In this document: one piece after another, positions 45,837 through 57,330 of the stretch
Position numbering within the stretch: position 1 is the stretch's first letter
Layout of the letters: each line of letters begins with the position of its first letter
DNA from: Carettochelys insculpta
Lineage: Eukaryota; Chordata; Testudines; Carettochelyidae
Assembly: GCF_033958435.1 (NCBI RefSeq)
Contig: NC_134142.1
Coordinates: 96,481,001-96,545,000 of the forward strand
Length of the DNA: 64,000 nt
Direction of reading: 5' to 3'
Notes under the pieces: generated by a model
Told to the model about the DNA's origin: nothing
Seen by the model: the letters and a program-made list of their open reading frames with translations, nothing else
The model's database searches: none
Made by a program: the position numbers and the translations under genes

Positions 45837-47201
45837 TCACCCCGTAGCCTGGTCAAAATGGGCCCGCGGGGCCTCCCGGACCCAGATCCCCTCAGGGTCG
45901 ACCTGACGACTGGGGGCAGTGGGTGGCTGGACGTCGGCCCTGCCAGCCTCCACAGCCCAGCCCTGGAAGAAGGCCTCTCCCTTGCTCTCCAGCAGGTTGT
46001 GGAGTGCGCTGCACGTGCCCACAACCTGGGGGATGTTGGTGAGGCCTGCATCCAGGCGGGTGAGGAGACACCTCCAGCACCCTTTGAGGTGGCCAAAGGT
46101 GTGCTCAACCACCTGGAGCGCATGGTTCAAGCGCGTGTTGAACCGCTCCTGGCTGGCTGTGACATGGCCCATGTAAGGGTGCATGAGCCAGGGCTGGAGG
46201 GGTACGCCGCATCTGTGACAACGCAGAGGGGCATGGTGGTGTCCCCCACAGGGATCTGCCACTGGGGGATGTAGATCCCTGCCTCCAGCCGGCCGCACAG
46301 GCCCAAATTTCTGAAGACCTGGGCTTTGTGGGTGCTGCCAGGCCAGCCAACATAAATGTCCAGGAAGTGGCCCCGGCTGTCCACCAAGGCCTGGAGGACC
46401 ACAGAATGGTATCCCTTCCTACTGAGGAAGCGTCCTCCGCTGTGCTCCAGGGCACGGATGGGGATATGGGTCCCATCCAGAGCCCCAAAGCAATTTGGGA
46501 AGCCCAGGCTGGCAAACCCCGCGATAGCAGCATCCGGGTCCCCAAGCTGCACGAGCCTGTGGAGAAGCAGGGCATTGATGGCGTGGATGACCTGCAGGGA
46601 AGGATATGAGAGAGCACCGGTGAGGGGTGTGTCTGGCCTTCCACCCCTGGGCTCCCCCCTCCCTCCGAGGGCTCCACCCCCAGGGCTCCCCCCCAGGCTC
46701 CCTCCCCCGGGGCCTCTTACCTCCATGAGGAGAGCCCCGACGGTGGCCTTGCCCATGCTGAACTGCTGCCCTACGGATCGGTAGCTGTCTGCAGTGGCCA
46801 GCTTCCAGACAGCGATGCCGACCCGTTTCTCGATGGTGAGGGCACGTCACATGGAGGTGTCCTGGTGCTGTAAGGTAGGGGTGAGCCACTGGCAGAGCTC
46901 CAGGAATGTCTGCTGGCTCATCCGGAAATTCCGGAGCCAGCGGTCGTTGTCCCACTCGCTGAGCACCAGCCGCTCCCACCAGTCCATGCTTGTGGGGTAG
47001 CTCCACAGCCAGTGGCGTGTGCAGCGGGGGGGCTGGGAGGGCAGCAAGGTCTGGGGCTGCTTCCTCCTCCCCTGGGGGCAGCTCATCTTCCTCAAATAAA
47101 AGATGGTCAGCTGCCTCCTGCATGGCACTAAGCAGGGCAAGCACTGCTCCTCCAGGGATGGGTGTGTGGACCTCTGGCTGCTTCTGCTGCTGGGGGTCCA
47201 T
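45837..47201 (-). pseudogene. PIF/Harbinger transposase (HARBI1-like, DDE_4), intron-containing, broken
   Basis: The start ATG at 47,201 (MDPQQQKQPEVH) lies in the position conserved in the MITEs. Exon 1 (47,201-46,721) includes DNDRWLRNFRMSQQTF and, near its end, FSMGKATVGALLME. Exon 2 (46,591-45,837) carries the DDE_4 core: FPNCFGALDGTHIPIRA (first Asp), DIYVGWPGSTHKAQVFRN, VVTDAAYP (second Asp) and VVEHTFGHLKGCWRCLL (Glu). Breaks: a frameshift near 47,010, a TGA at 46,847-46,849 that looks like CGA to TGA CpG decay, and a one-base loss in a C run at 46,199-46,202. All three catalytic residues remain. Transposases of this family cut and paste with 3-bp target duplication. Confidence 0.9.
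46592..46720 (-). other. intron of the Harbinger transposase
   Basis: On the minus strand exon 1 ends CTCATGGAG, followed by GTAAGAGGCC, and exon 2 begins after CTTCCCTGCAG at GTCATCCACGCC. Length is 129 bp, phase 0. The second copy at 57.7-58.4 kb has an intron at the homologous position, which supports it. Confidence 0.8.
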
Positions 47202-47557
47202 GCTGCTTCCACGGGGTGTGCATGCTTGTGGCTCTGCAGACTGCGTGCTGTGCAGGCTGCGTGTGTCTGGGAGGGGCCCTTTAAGGGACCGGCTTACTGT
47301 TGTCCGGGAAGTACTAGTCTGCCCTGTGACCTTGTCTACAGCTGTTCCTGGCACCCTTATTTCAATTTGGGCCACTGTGGTGTGTAGAGGCTCCCCTGCA
47401 GCACCTACTTTGATGTAGTGCTGCCCAATGTCGATGATAAACATCGACGGCACCAGCCCTGGAGGACGTGTAGATGCTATTCATCGAAATAGCTTATTTC
47501 GATTTCGCTACATCGAAATAAGCTATTTTGATGTAGCATTCACGTGTAGATGTAGCC

Positions 47558-47819
47558 CAAGACTGGTTGTGTTTCTAAGCTGTAGTGCAAACAAAAGCTA
47601 AGGACTGGATATGGGAATTACTGGTTGAAATTCTCTGACCTGCATTGTGCAAGAGGTAAGATTAAGTGACTGTTGTGGTCTCTTCTGGCTTTAAAAATTT
47701 GACAGTCTGATGAGAATAAATATTTTCCAGTCTCCAGAAATAATTTTAATACATCTGTCTCCATATTTCTACTTGTACGATTTCTTCAGAGTCAGATAGG
47801 GGCTTTCAGTGTTGGTATC
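47558..47819. other. spacer, no feature
   Basis: Short background stretch between the Harbinger end and the RTE fragment; it includes CR1-like wording near 47,660-47,690 (GTGACTGTTGTGGTCTCTTC) that may be a residual CR1 3' tail. Confidence 0.3.
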
Positions 47820-48444
47820 CTGGCTCAGCTCCAAGGATTTCAAAATAATCCTTTGTTCTTCCAAATTAGATAAACTAATTTGTATTCAGGTTGCTGTGTC
47901 AATGCTGTTGGATGGCACCTTAAAAACTGAAGTCTTATCTGGTGTCTATGGACTTTATTGATTCTTGGAAAAAGCCATGTTTTCACTGATGCAAATAGGT
48001 CTTGCCACTGATGCAGATTGCAACTTTTCTCTGCTGTTCTGTTTTCAGTGACTCTTATCCATCTCTTCCATGAATCCCCCATAAAGGATCCACTCGATGT
48101 GCTGGAGGCTTGCCTCTTGTTCTTTTCATGTCTCATTGATACCAATGGAGTATCCATGAATGAGACCACTGTCCATTTGTTGTCTCTCAGTCTCAAAACA
48201 TGACCAGTCCATCTGCTTTTCTGGTCATAAAAAACTTGGATGATATTGTTGACACGCTTCTTGTGCACAACTCACCAGTGGTAACATGCTACAACCTGCC
48301 TCCACCCCTCAGGCATCTTTCCATTGCTCTTAGGGTGGTTTGCAACTTTGATTCTTTTGTAAGTGCTGTATTAGTGATTCCATCTTATTTAAAAATAGGA
48401 ATTTCTTCCGACTCTAGGGTCATGTTGACGAGTTGTGATGCCCT
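47820..48444 (-). mobile_element. RTE (BovB-like) LINE fragment, C-terminus of ORF
   Basis: The minus strand translates, over frameshifts, to LRAMERCLRG near 48,330, a stretch corresponding to the DIIEVVYDQK block, FYDQKSRWTGHVLRLRDNKW (48,235-48,175), then a GDSWKRWIRVTENRTAEK block near 48,050. RWAGHVARMxDNRWT followed by KRPRGRPxxRW...W is the diagnostic C-terminus of RTE-clade LINEs. The 142-codon frame at 48,268-47,840 holds most of it. The copy is 5' cut by the MITE inserted at 48,445. Confidence 0.75.
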
Positions 48445-48848
48445 GGCTACATATACATTAGCCCCTTCTTTTCGAAGAGGGCATGGTAATGAGCGAGGTC
48501 GGAAGATGCTAATAAGGCACTGCTGTGAATATGCAGCACCTCATTAGCATAATGGTGGCCGCAGCAATTCAAAAGTGCCTCTTTCAAATCATGCATCCCC
48601 CCTTGTAGATGGGGGCCTTTCCTCTTTGATTTTAGGAAAAAGGGGCTTTCAAAGACTGGGAGATCCTTTTGAAAGGTCCCCACCTACTCGGGCAGTGTAC
48701 AATTTGAAAGAGGCACTTTCAAAAATTGCCGCAGCCACTGTTATGCTAATGAGGTGCTGCATATTCATGGAAGTGCCTCATTAGCATCTTCCAACCCCAC
48801 TTATTACCATGCCCCTTTCAAGAAGAAGGGGCTAGCGTAGACATAGCC
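48445..48848. mobile_element. foldback MITE, 404 bp, inserted at the RTE fragment
   Basis: Ends are GGCTACATATACATTAGCCC and GGGCTAGCGTAGACATAGCC with CCT on both sides (48,442-48,444; 48,849-48,851). The arms GGCATGGTAATGAGCGAGG, ATGCAGCACCTCATTAGCAT and GTGCCTCTTTCAAATCATGC are mirrored as GAAAGAGGCACTTTC, ATGCTAATGAGGTGCTGCAT and TTATTACCATGCCCCTTTC. Same family as the element at 25,517. It is non-coding. Confidence 0.9.
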
Positions 48849-48851
48849 CCT

Positions 48852-51085
48852 GTTTAGAAGCTGCTGCATTTCACTGATGTCTGTAGCTACAGAAATCAAA
48901 GTTTTATATGGCCCTTGAAATGTGTTATTACAATGAAAGAATGCATACGTAACACTTTATTTTTAAAGGGATAAAACAGGTATTACTGTTATTAAAGGAA
49001 TAAAGTGGCTGAATCATATATATTATACATGATTTGATTGAACAGTGTCCCAGTGTCTTATATACACATATTTAGTATCTTGTTATTCTTTGCATATCTT
49101 TGGCACATGTATCCTGTCCACTAAACTTTTTAAATACCTCTGCTATACAGAAGCACAGATAAAAATACAAGCAGTTCCATCCGATTTGTTACCATAAATG
49201 TGCCTTCTTATGTTATAAATGCCATCTTAAAATATCTCTGTCACGGTCCTGTTAGCCTTAATATGCCCCTGCAAGATATGTGTTATGCTCCTTTTCTGTT
49301 TCTATAAAGAGTGCTTTTCCATTCACTGGGCTGACTCAGTTCACAAATAATAGTAATAATAATAATAATAATAATATTGAAAACATTAACAATCTTTTAA
49401 ATGTTTTCTGCTGCCACAGCATCATCCTGAAACATCCATGTGTCATCTGCAGTACACTCTGAAAATAATAGCACAATCAGTCAAAATATTTACATATTAC
49501 TTCATGAAATATTTCATACAAAGATTTAACAGGCATCAGGAAGCTATGATGAGTATGTTCATTTATGTTAAGAAAAATACTTTGAACAAATTTCCTGGCA
49601 TACAAAAAGTAAGAAATTTAAGTGACATCTCTGCTGATGGAATGGAATGGTGTAACTAGCTGGACATCTTTTTTTCCCATGTAGAGGAAGATTGGTTCAT
49701 TATGAAAATTATTTTCAATGTGAACTCAGCTCGAACATGGGGCCTGATCCTTATCAGGTGTAAAAGAGCTTAGCTCCACTGAAGTCGACAAGAAATTGTT
49801 TAGATTTAAAACTGAATATCTGAAATTGACTATGTTTCAAATTGTTTGTGTCCCTTAAATTAAGCCTCACTGTGAACTTATTCATCCTCCCACTGGCAGG
49901 AAGCGAAAAATGAAAGAGTTTAATAGTCCTGTGAGGTAAATATTTTTTATTAAACTGTGGCACAAATAGGTGGCAGGAAACCAGTGGCAGAACTCAGAAT
50001 ATAACCATGAAGCTCACAATTTCCCATTGCTCTTATCATCCAGTCACTCAGGAAACACACTTCACACTTCAGTCAAAGGTTTGGTTTACATGACTGTTCA
50101 GAGTCCATGGAATTAGGTAGTGACATCAGGATGAATATATGCCCTTTACGTTAGAAATAAACTGTTTAAAACGTTGTTTCCAATTTGACCAAGAGGAACT
50201 CTGCAGTTAGCAACATCTAGTGTCTATGAGCCCTATCCCGCAAAATGCTGAGCACTCTCAACTTTCATTACAGTTAATGTGAATTAAGTGTGTCACAGTT
50301 TATTGAGGATGTTCAGTGCTATGAATGAGGGGCATAAAAAAAACACATATAAATACCTGTACCATCAAAGTTGGTGTATAAAAATCAAAGAAACCTGAGT
50401 ATCGCCAAACGTAGTGTCTGACAAAAGCAGAAAAGGAGGATGGCCAGCCCAGAAAATTGAACAACATATAAATTAATGTTGTTTCCTCTGAAAAATTATT
50501 CCAGGAAGGAATGCCATTAATATGCTGGAATTCTATAACATTGTGCTACAAGGATACAAATATGCTATAACAGAATTTGTGAGCTGCACGGTTAGATCCA
50601 GAAATCATGAAGATGAGAAATCCCCAGACCATTTTGAATTCCTTGAAATCTAATTTTTTTAGCACATATCACACTCTTGGAGGAAGGCCTGAGTAGAATT
50701 TCCATTACTTAATATTCAGATAGAGATCTCATCTGTAAAATTCATCTCTGGGGTGGATCTGAAGTGAATGTCTCAGTTATTGTAAATCAGCACAGCTCTG
50801 CTGAAGTCAATGAAACAGCTACTTTAGGACAGCTGAGGAACTGGCCCTTTCAGTCTTCCCAAGTTCAGTTGTCTGGATCTAGAGCCTGATTAAATGATGC
50901 GGAAATTCTTTAAATCACAGAACAATGAGAGGTATGTTCATAATTACAAATGAATATTCTTAATATTACTTCTACCCTATATTTATTCAGTCCTTCTTTG
51001 ACTAAGTTCCACACTCTAGGGCAAAAGTTTACTCAAAAACGTCATATTTTTTCATACTTTACTCTTCTTTTTTCTCCATTTTCAG
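48852..51085. other. AT-rich background, no gene seen
   Basis: Apart from an (AAT)n run no repeat or exon was recognised. The stretch just after the MITE (48,852-48,890) may continue the interrupted RTE fragment. Confidence 0.4.
49347..49377. repeat. (AAT)n microsatellite
   Basis: AATAATAGTAATAATAATAA and onward, about ten AAT units with one interruption. Confidence 0.9.
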
Positions 51086-51135
51086 ATTCCCCTGGATGCA
51101 CCTGAGTATGAGCAAACATTTGGAGAATGTATCAT
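51086..51135 (+). other. putative 50-nt coding exon of an unidentified host gene
   Basis: A long pyrimidine tract ending TTCTCCATTTTCAG (51,072-51,085) is followed by a 50-nt block and then a strong donor GTGAGTTTGC at 51,136. Two of three frames are open; one reads IPLDAPEYEQTFGECI. The block is GC-richer than its AT-rich surroundings, as expected for an exon in a large intron. I do not recognise the protein, and chance AG...GT pairs are frequent, so this is only a candidate. If real, the whole window is intronic to a long gene on the plus strand. Confidence 0.25.
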
Positions 51136-53191
51136 GTGAGTTTGCTATTGAAGAATTTATTTTACATTACCGACAAATACTTTATTGCTATACCATATAA
51201 TAAATTTTACAATATTAAGAGAGAGAAGGCAGTAGCTTGATTCCCTACTTGGGAAGTAATGTCGTGTGATTGCAGAAAAGTCATGTAGCCTTCCTGTGTT
51301 TCAATTTTAGTATATAAAATGGCTAATCTGTAAATATTCTTTTTCAAAGAGATATTTTGAGGATAAAGAATGTGAGGTATTTGAGGGATATTAAGGATTG
51401 TGACTTAGGGTAAGGGGCCCATATGTACCTAAAATAGACAGGGGGAGAAAGAGCCAGAAAGCAAGTATGTAATTGTAAAAGAAACCTGGTTTGTCTTCTA
51501 ATATTACTAATTTCAGCACCAACAGCACATCAGGCACGTATGATGTATGTAACCAGAATGAATCCAACACCTGAATTTACAGACAGCATTTTACACTAGT
51601 AAAAGAAAAACAAACATTACTTAGACTCCTTACAATCCTGATTATCTTTGGGATTTATTAAATTATAAATACAATCAAATTGTTATATTGATCAAACTTG
51701 ATATCAACACAGACATGCCTGGATAAAGAGTTGAGCGAACATAGAAATGTGTGAATCATGCAAAAAAAGTTTCCACGGCCAATCACATAATTTTAAATAT
51801 ACTCATCTCCCCCATGTTTTCATCATTTTTCAGTTTGTTTTCCAGGAACATGGAATGATCAAGTTTTATCGGCAAAAATGTCCATGAAAATTACATTTTA
51901 AAAGTCTCATGAGTAGATATTGAGTTTAAATCAGATGAAATGCTTGCCACTCACAGGTCAGAAACAATGTCATGCAACTTATCTGTCCAATCACAGCTAA
52001 TGAAGAGAGCTCACATTTCTACACAGTGTGAAAATAAAGTCATCCATTAAATTTAAATAATGAATAAACAGAAGTTTTACAGTTTTTTTTGCAGATATTA
52101 CCTGTGAAGAAAAGGAGTCTCAATATCTGAATACATTGTTCAAATAATTTGCTGAACTGTAATATCAGCTGTACATTTAAAAAAAAGACTAATTGCATAC
52201 TGCAAATAATTAAACTATCAGTCTTTCACATCGAGAATTCTAAGTAAACTTTAAACCATAGCTGAGGTAACAAACTGACAAGAGTTCAATAAACTCATCC
52301 TACTTACCTTCTGTGTATATTAAAAAAAAAATAAATCTGCATAAGCCAGTTCTACGGCTAGGCACAAGAAATACAGTTCCTGTCCAGAAGTGAAAACTTA
52401 GCTACCACTGAAGACAATGACAAAACTCCCATTGACTGTACTGGATTTCACCCTAGAAAGTCAGGCTTAAATTAGGTTTTGTTTTGCATAGCACAACACA
52501 CACATTCATCTTAGCAGCAACATTTGAACCTTGACATACCTGTGCTAACAGCTGAAGTCTCTATCACTTGAGATAAGAAGCTTGTAGCCATCGCATTAAC
52601 CTCTTTTTTATGGGCCAACTGCTAAACAAAGACCTATAGGGTTAGCCTGGATTACATAGGAATTGTGTGTGTTTAACTAGCTAGTGCTACAATTTCAAAA
52701 TCATTTGGAAAATGTGTGTGTGTGTGTATTTCTCTCTCTCCCTCTCTCTCTCTATATATATATATACTCTATCTCCTGTCCTCTTTAACCAAGGATCTTG
52801 AATTATTTATATTTATTTATTTATAAAGTTTATAGTGCTTTGGTAGCTATATGTTTATTATACAAATTCTCAATTTTTATCTTGCAATAAGTAGTTAAAA
52901 GGTTAAGGTAACAGGGAGCTCAGTGTTAACTGTCTCTTCTACATTTCTGATTAATGGTTTCTGAAGCATCTTACAGGGAAGAAAGCTAACATGTTGCCCT
53001 TTCCATTAACATAAATAAACACTGTAATAGAGTGCAGATATCTGTTGAACCTTGTGAAAAGGTTTAGGGCTTCATCCTGAGAGGTGCTGAGCAGCTGGTA
53101 ATGGATTAGTCCTTTAATGAGTAAGTTAATGTCTGCCTCCTCAGAGCATGTTGGGAACGGCTGTTCTCACAGCACCTTTGTGTCTATTCTG
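51136..53191. other. AT-rich background, no gene seen
   Basis: Low-complexity tracts aside, nothing was recognised on either strand. Confidence 0.45.
52714..52768. repeat. compound (TG)n(TC)n(TA)n microsatellite
   Basis: A TGTGTG run, then TCTCTC with small breaks, then TATATA, together about 55 bp. Confidence 0.9.
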
Positions 53192-53194
53192 TGT

Positions 53195-53637
53195 GGCTGT
53201 GTCTATACAAGAAGACTCTGTCGACAGAAGACATTGTTGGAAGGGATTTGCCAGCAAAACCTTTGTCAGCAGATTGCATCTATACATAAAAGTTTATCAA
53301 AAGAGCAGTCTGCTCTGTCGACAGAGGGTAGCCAGACTGCCCAGACATCACTTGACAGAATGGCTGACGGGTAGCGCTGCAAACAGGGTTGCCCAGTGAA
53401 CAGGAAGCCCTGTCTGTCAACAAAAGGTCCCCAGAGCGTGTACACAGCTGTTTTGTCAACAGAACGCTGTCAAGAGAGACATTATACCTGAACAGGAGGA
53501 GGTATAGTGCTGCCAATGGACGTGCCAGGATTTGTCAACAAACTGTCAACAAAGCACATTTTGTATCAAGACGCTCTGTAGCGTTTCCTGACAAAAGCCC
53601 AGTTTTGTCAGTAAAAGTCTCTCGTGTAGATGTAGCC
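53195..53637. mobile_element. TGTCGACAGA-type MITE, 443 bp
   Basis: Ends are GGCTGTGTCTATACAAGAAG and CTCTCGTGTAGATGTAGCC. Flanking triplets are TGT and TAC, so no duplication is preserved. Inside are CTGTCGACAGA at 53,217 and 53,317, CTGTCAACAAAAG at 53,413, TTTTGTCAACAGAACGCTGTC at 53,450 (in two pieces) and TTTGTCAACAAACTGTCAAC near 53,530. It is the same family as the element at 39,371. No coding capacity. Confidence 0.8.
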
Positions 53638-54194
53638 TACGACTTTTAGTAGTTCAGCTGCTTTCTTCATGTTATTCGTTAGAGAAGCCTGCAATACTGT
53701 CCATTACTCATTTTATGCCACAATACTACTAATTTAAATGTTCACCTTTATAATAATGGCTCCACAAAAATGATTTCAAATAAGGAAATAAAGGCAATTA
53801 TTGCAGGCAAGGTGTACAGCAACACATACAGCAGTAATTTTTTTCTACTTATAGCTTCAATATAGTACCTTTCTGCTTAATACAAAATGAAATTTAATTT
53901 TTACATAAAATAAAGAAATAAGAGCCCCAGTCATTCCTGAATCAGCCGCATTCTCCCCTTGAAGTTTTCCTCAAGTTTGTAATTGTACTACATCTTTAAG
54001 GACCCTTTCTGAGCTGCAACCTATTAAAAAAAATCCCAACATGCCCAAAAACATACTAGTTGTTCAAGTACAAAAAAGAAAAAGAACAATTATATTGTTT
54101 AAGCTGTTATTTCTGACATTAAGTGAATTTTCCATGGAAAGAAAAGCCAGACATAACAGTATAAAGCTCAACTCTACAAAAGAGTTCAATAGCT
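53638..54194. other. no gene seen
   Basis: AT-rich background between a MITE and a CR1 copy. Confidence 0.4.
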
Positions 54195-55700
54195 CCAGCA
54201 TACAAACATAGAAATGTAGTGCATGAAAGGACCTTGATAGATATTCTAGTCCAGTGTCCTGCACTGAAGTAGAACTAACTCTTATCTAAACTAACCCTAG
54301 AAATTATTTGTGTAACCTGCTCTTAAAGACCAGCAATGTCAGGGAATTCCATGATCTCCCTAAATAACTTAGTGCTTTACTTTATAGTTAGAAAGTTTTT
54401 CCTTATATCTAACCTAAATCTCCCTTGCTGCAATTTAAGATCATTATTTTCTCCTGTCCTCAGTAGGTAAATAATTCTCTTTATCATCCTCCTCTCTATT
54501 ACAATCTTTTACATACTTGAAGTCTGTTATCTTGTCCCCTTCCCAGTCTACTGTTCTGCAGACTAAAGAAATGCAATTTATTCAATCTTTTTCTGTGGAT
54601 AATATTTTCCAGACTTTTAATCAGTACTGTTGTTCTGCTCTGGACTCCCTTCAATGTGTCCAGTTTTTCACACAAGTGTGGTGCCCAGAATTATCACAGT
54701 AGTCCAGCTGAGGCTTTATTTGTGCTGAGTAGAGCAGAAGAAGTTTTTCTCATGTGTAGCTTACTACACTGTTGCTAACACATCCCAGAATGATGTTCAT
54801 TTCTTTTGCAACAGTACTCTTGTTGGCTCATTTAGTTTGTGATCCACTATAATCCTATATCCTTTTCTGCACTAAGTCCTTCTAAGGCAGTCATTTCCCA
54901 CTTTGTATTTGTTTAATTGATTGTGCCTGCCTAAATGTAGTATTTTGCATTTATCTTATTGAATTTCTTCCTGTTTATTTTGTACTATTTTCGAGTTTAT
55001 TGACATTACTTTGAATTTTAATCTTGTCCTCAAAAGTGCTTGCCACTGCTCCTGCTTTGATATCATCAACAAGCTCCATAAGACTGATCTCTATGCCATT
55101 ATCCAAATCATTTATGAAGACAGATAACCAAACCAAAGCCAGGCTAGATCCCTGCAGGACCCCATTTGATCTGTCCTTCCTACTAGACAGTGAACCACTG
55201 ATAACTATTCTGAGTATGCTTCTTCAGCTAGTTGTGTGCCCACCTTATAGGAGGTTTCTCTGTACTATATCTCCTTAGTTTGCCTATGAGAAGATCATGA
55301 GAGACAGTATCAAAAGCCTTCCTAAAGTCAAGATACACCACACCTATTGCTTCTGCCTACCCACAAAGCTTGTCACTCTGTCAAAGAAGGATAGTAAGTT
55401 CATTTGACATGATTTGTTCTTGACAAATACATGTTGACTCATTGCTTTATTGTCTACTAGATACGTACACATTATTTTTTCATTAATATTATTAGCTCGC
55501 TCCATTATTCTTCTGGATATCAAGGTTAAGCTAGCAATTCTATAATGTATTGGGTTGTCCTTATTCCCCTCTTTTTATAGCTAAGTACTAATTTTTCCCT
55601 TTTCTAGTCCTCTTTGATCTCTCCTGTCCAATATGAGTTCTCAGAGAAAATTGCTAATGGCTCAGAGGTATCTGTAGCTGGTTCCTCCAATAGTCTAGCA
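54195..55700 (-). mobile_element. CR1 LINE, about 1.5 kb, RT domain to 3' UTR, degenerate
   Basis: The plus strand reads as antisense CR1 along its length: ATTCTAGTCCAGTGTCCTGC (54,241), CTTATATCTAACCTAAATCT (54,402), AGTCTGTTATCTTGTCCCC (54,521), TCTGCTCTGGACTCCCTTCA (54,635), ATCCCAGAATGATGTTCATT (54,782), GACAGTATCAAAAGCCTTCC (55,303) and AATTGCTAATGGCTCAGA (55,649). On the minus strand the RT blocks would run SYDTVSHDL, ISGSL and QGSxLA near 55,160, DLDNGIE near 55,090, and DLGV near 54,880. Stops and indels are frequent, so it is inactive. It is the longest CR1 here. Confidence 0.88.
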
Positions 55701-57330
55701 TGCTGGGATTCAGAGTCAGCACTTCTTCCCGTTTCTAAAATATGTGTTCACTTCTCACACTGTATATCAGGAGTAACTCCAGTGGAGTCAGTGGTTTTAT
55801 CCTTATGTAAAACAAATACAAGCAAATTCAGAAACAAGCTGCTGGGGTCTGAGGGTTTGAAAGATAAAAAGAATAAGGTTACAGCAGTGCCGATACTATG
55901 GTTCAGTGCCTCTAGGAATGCTTGTATGGCAGGATACTACACAGGATGCAGTATATTCTCTGCTCCTACTCCCATGCTTGTATACTTCTGCTGGCTGATT
56001 TGGAGACAAGGTAGGACAACTGCTGTGCCCTCAGTCCAATTCTGCATACATGCTTTGAGGAGCTAGTCCTGCTGTTAGACCCAGTCTCCTAGAAAAGCAA
56101 GGAACAGGATTATACCTAGCTCTCACAACTCAGACAAGGATAGAAGCAGGAGAAAAAAGATATTTCCCTCTCCTGACCCTTTCAGGTCTAGGCACAATCT
56201 AATCCAAAAACTAAGAGTCTGTCAAAAACATCAGTATAATTTCACTTGATCAAAACACTATGCAAGCCATACGCTTTGGCTAGTTTTCAAGGCTGATGAT
56301 GGGCCAGTGCCTCATTCCTATGCTGGTTTGACTCTAGGAGCCTCAGAACATTTTATGAGTCTATTAAGACTTACTAAGATATTTACTCTTCCTTACCTAT
56401 TAAAAGAAAAGCTCTCCCCTTAACCTTTCCTTCTATTTACCTGACATTCTCTTACAATAAAGCACCTCAGTGCTAGTCATGAACAAATGTCGATTTAACA
56501 TTTTCCATTGCCAGCCTTTATGACTTACTATAGATGTTTGACAGCATGTTACTTAAACATTTCCGCTGAACACTTTCTCTTTCAAAAATACCAGCACATT
56601 ACCTCAGAGCTAAAGGTATACAACTTTAAGGAATTGCTCTTTGCCTAAGTTCATGGCCTCTTTCCTTAAATGGGCTATTCTTGGCAATGTACTAGTTTGC
56701 TCATACCCTGGAAATAAAATAACTAAGGAGGACCAATAAAACTAATGCTGCCCTAGGTGCTCAGCTAAACACAAGTGTTAGCAGAGTTACCCTGATAAAT
56801 GTTTGAAAACGGGTTCAGTAGGACTTACCTACCTTGTTCAGCTAGCACAGTGTGAAGTAAAAAATTGTGCTTTAAAAAGCCAAACAGGATATTAAGGTCA
56901 ACATAGGTCTGTGCTCGAGTGAAGAAAAGCTTTTCTTGCAGACTTATCTTTTTTCCCTTTGAAGTTTCATGTTGTATAAAGTAGCTGTTAATGAAACAAA
57001 GAATTTGGGCATGTCTAGACGATTTGCTGTGATGTGTGCCACTTTTAGTTCTCTTTTCATTATTTCTCAAGTGTCTTCTCCCCTTCCCTAACTTCATTTT
57101 GCAGACAGTTGTTTAGAAAATGAGTAAAGCTAGGCTCGAGTTGTGACAAATATTGCAATCACACGATTATCTTTAGAGAGCCATGTTGGGTTATGTCTGT
57201 ATATCATTGTGGGCCAGTGATTGTATATATATTTGTGTGTTTTATTCCATGGGGGGAGAGCTACCACAGTTCCTTGCTGCGGGAAGGTGATTAAGGTGAA
57301 TCACTCACATTGTATGCACCTCCATGGAGA
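55701..57330. other. no gene or classified repeat seen
   Basis: Background sequence. A 150-codon open stretch (55,614-56,066) begins inside CR1 antisense and has no domain. A short GGGCATGTCTAGACGATTTG at 57,008 may be a MITE-end relic. Confidence 0.4.

Larger units (their letters stand above)
44994..47557. mobile_element. PIF/Harbinger DNA transposon remnant with two convergent genes
   Basis: The right end CACGTGTAGATGTAGCC at 47,541-47,557 is the inverse of the MITE terminus GGCTACATCTACACGTG. Inside lie a minus-strand transposase pseudogene (47,201-45,837) and a plus-strand Myb-like accessory gene 3' half (44,994-45,536), the two-gene convergent layout known for PIF/Harbinger. The left end, with the 5' part of the Myb-like gene, is gone; PLE sequence starts there. 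The element is markedly GC-rich, explaining the many overlapping open stretches on both strands. It is the likely source family of the 711-bp MITEs. Confidence 0.9.

Noticed and set aside
44937..46784. Dense overlapping open frames on both strands, including 223-codon and 190-codon ones
   Set aside because: They lie in the GC-rich Harbinger element and are mirror or shifted readings of the transposase and Myb-like genes; only those two frames fit the known family.
55614..56066. 150-codon plus-strand frame
   Set aside because: It begins within the antisense of CR1 and continues into background without any domain.
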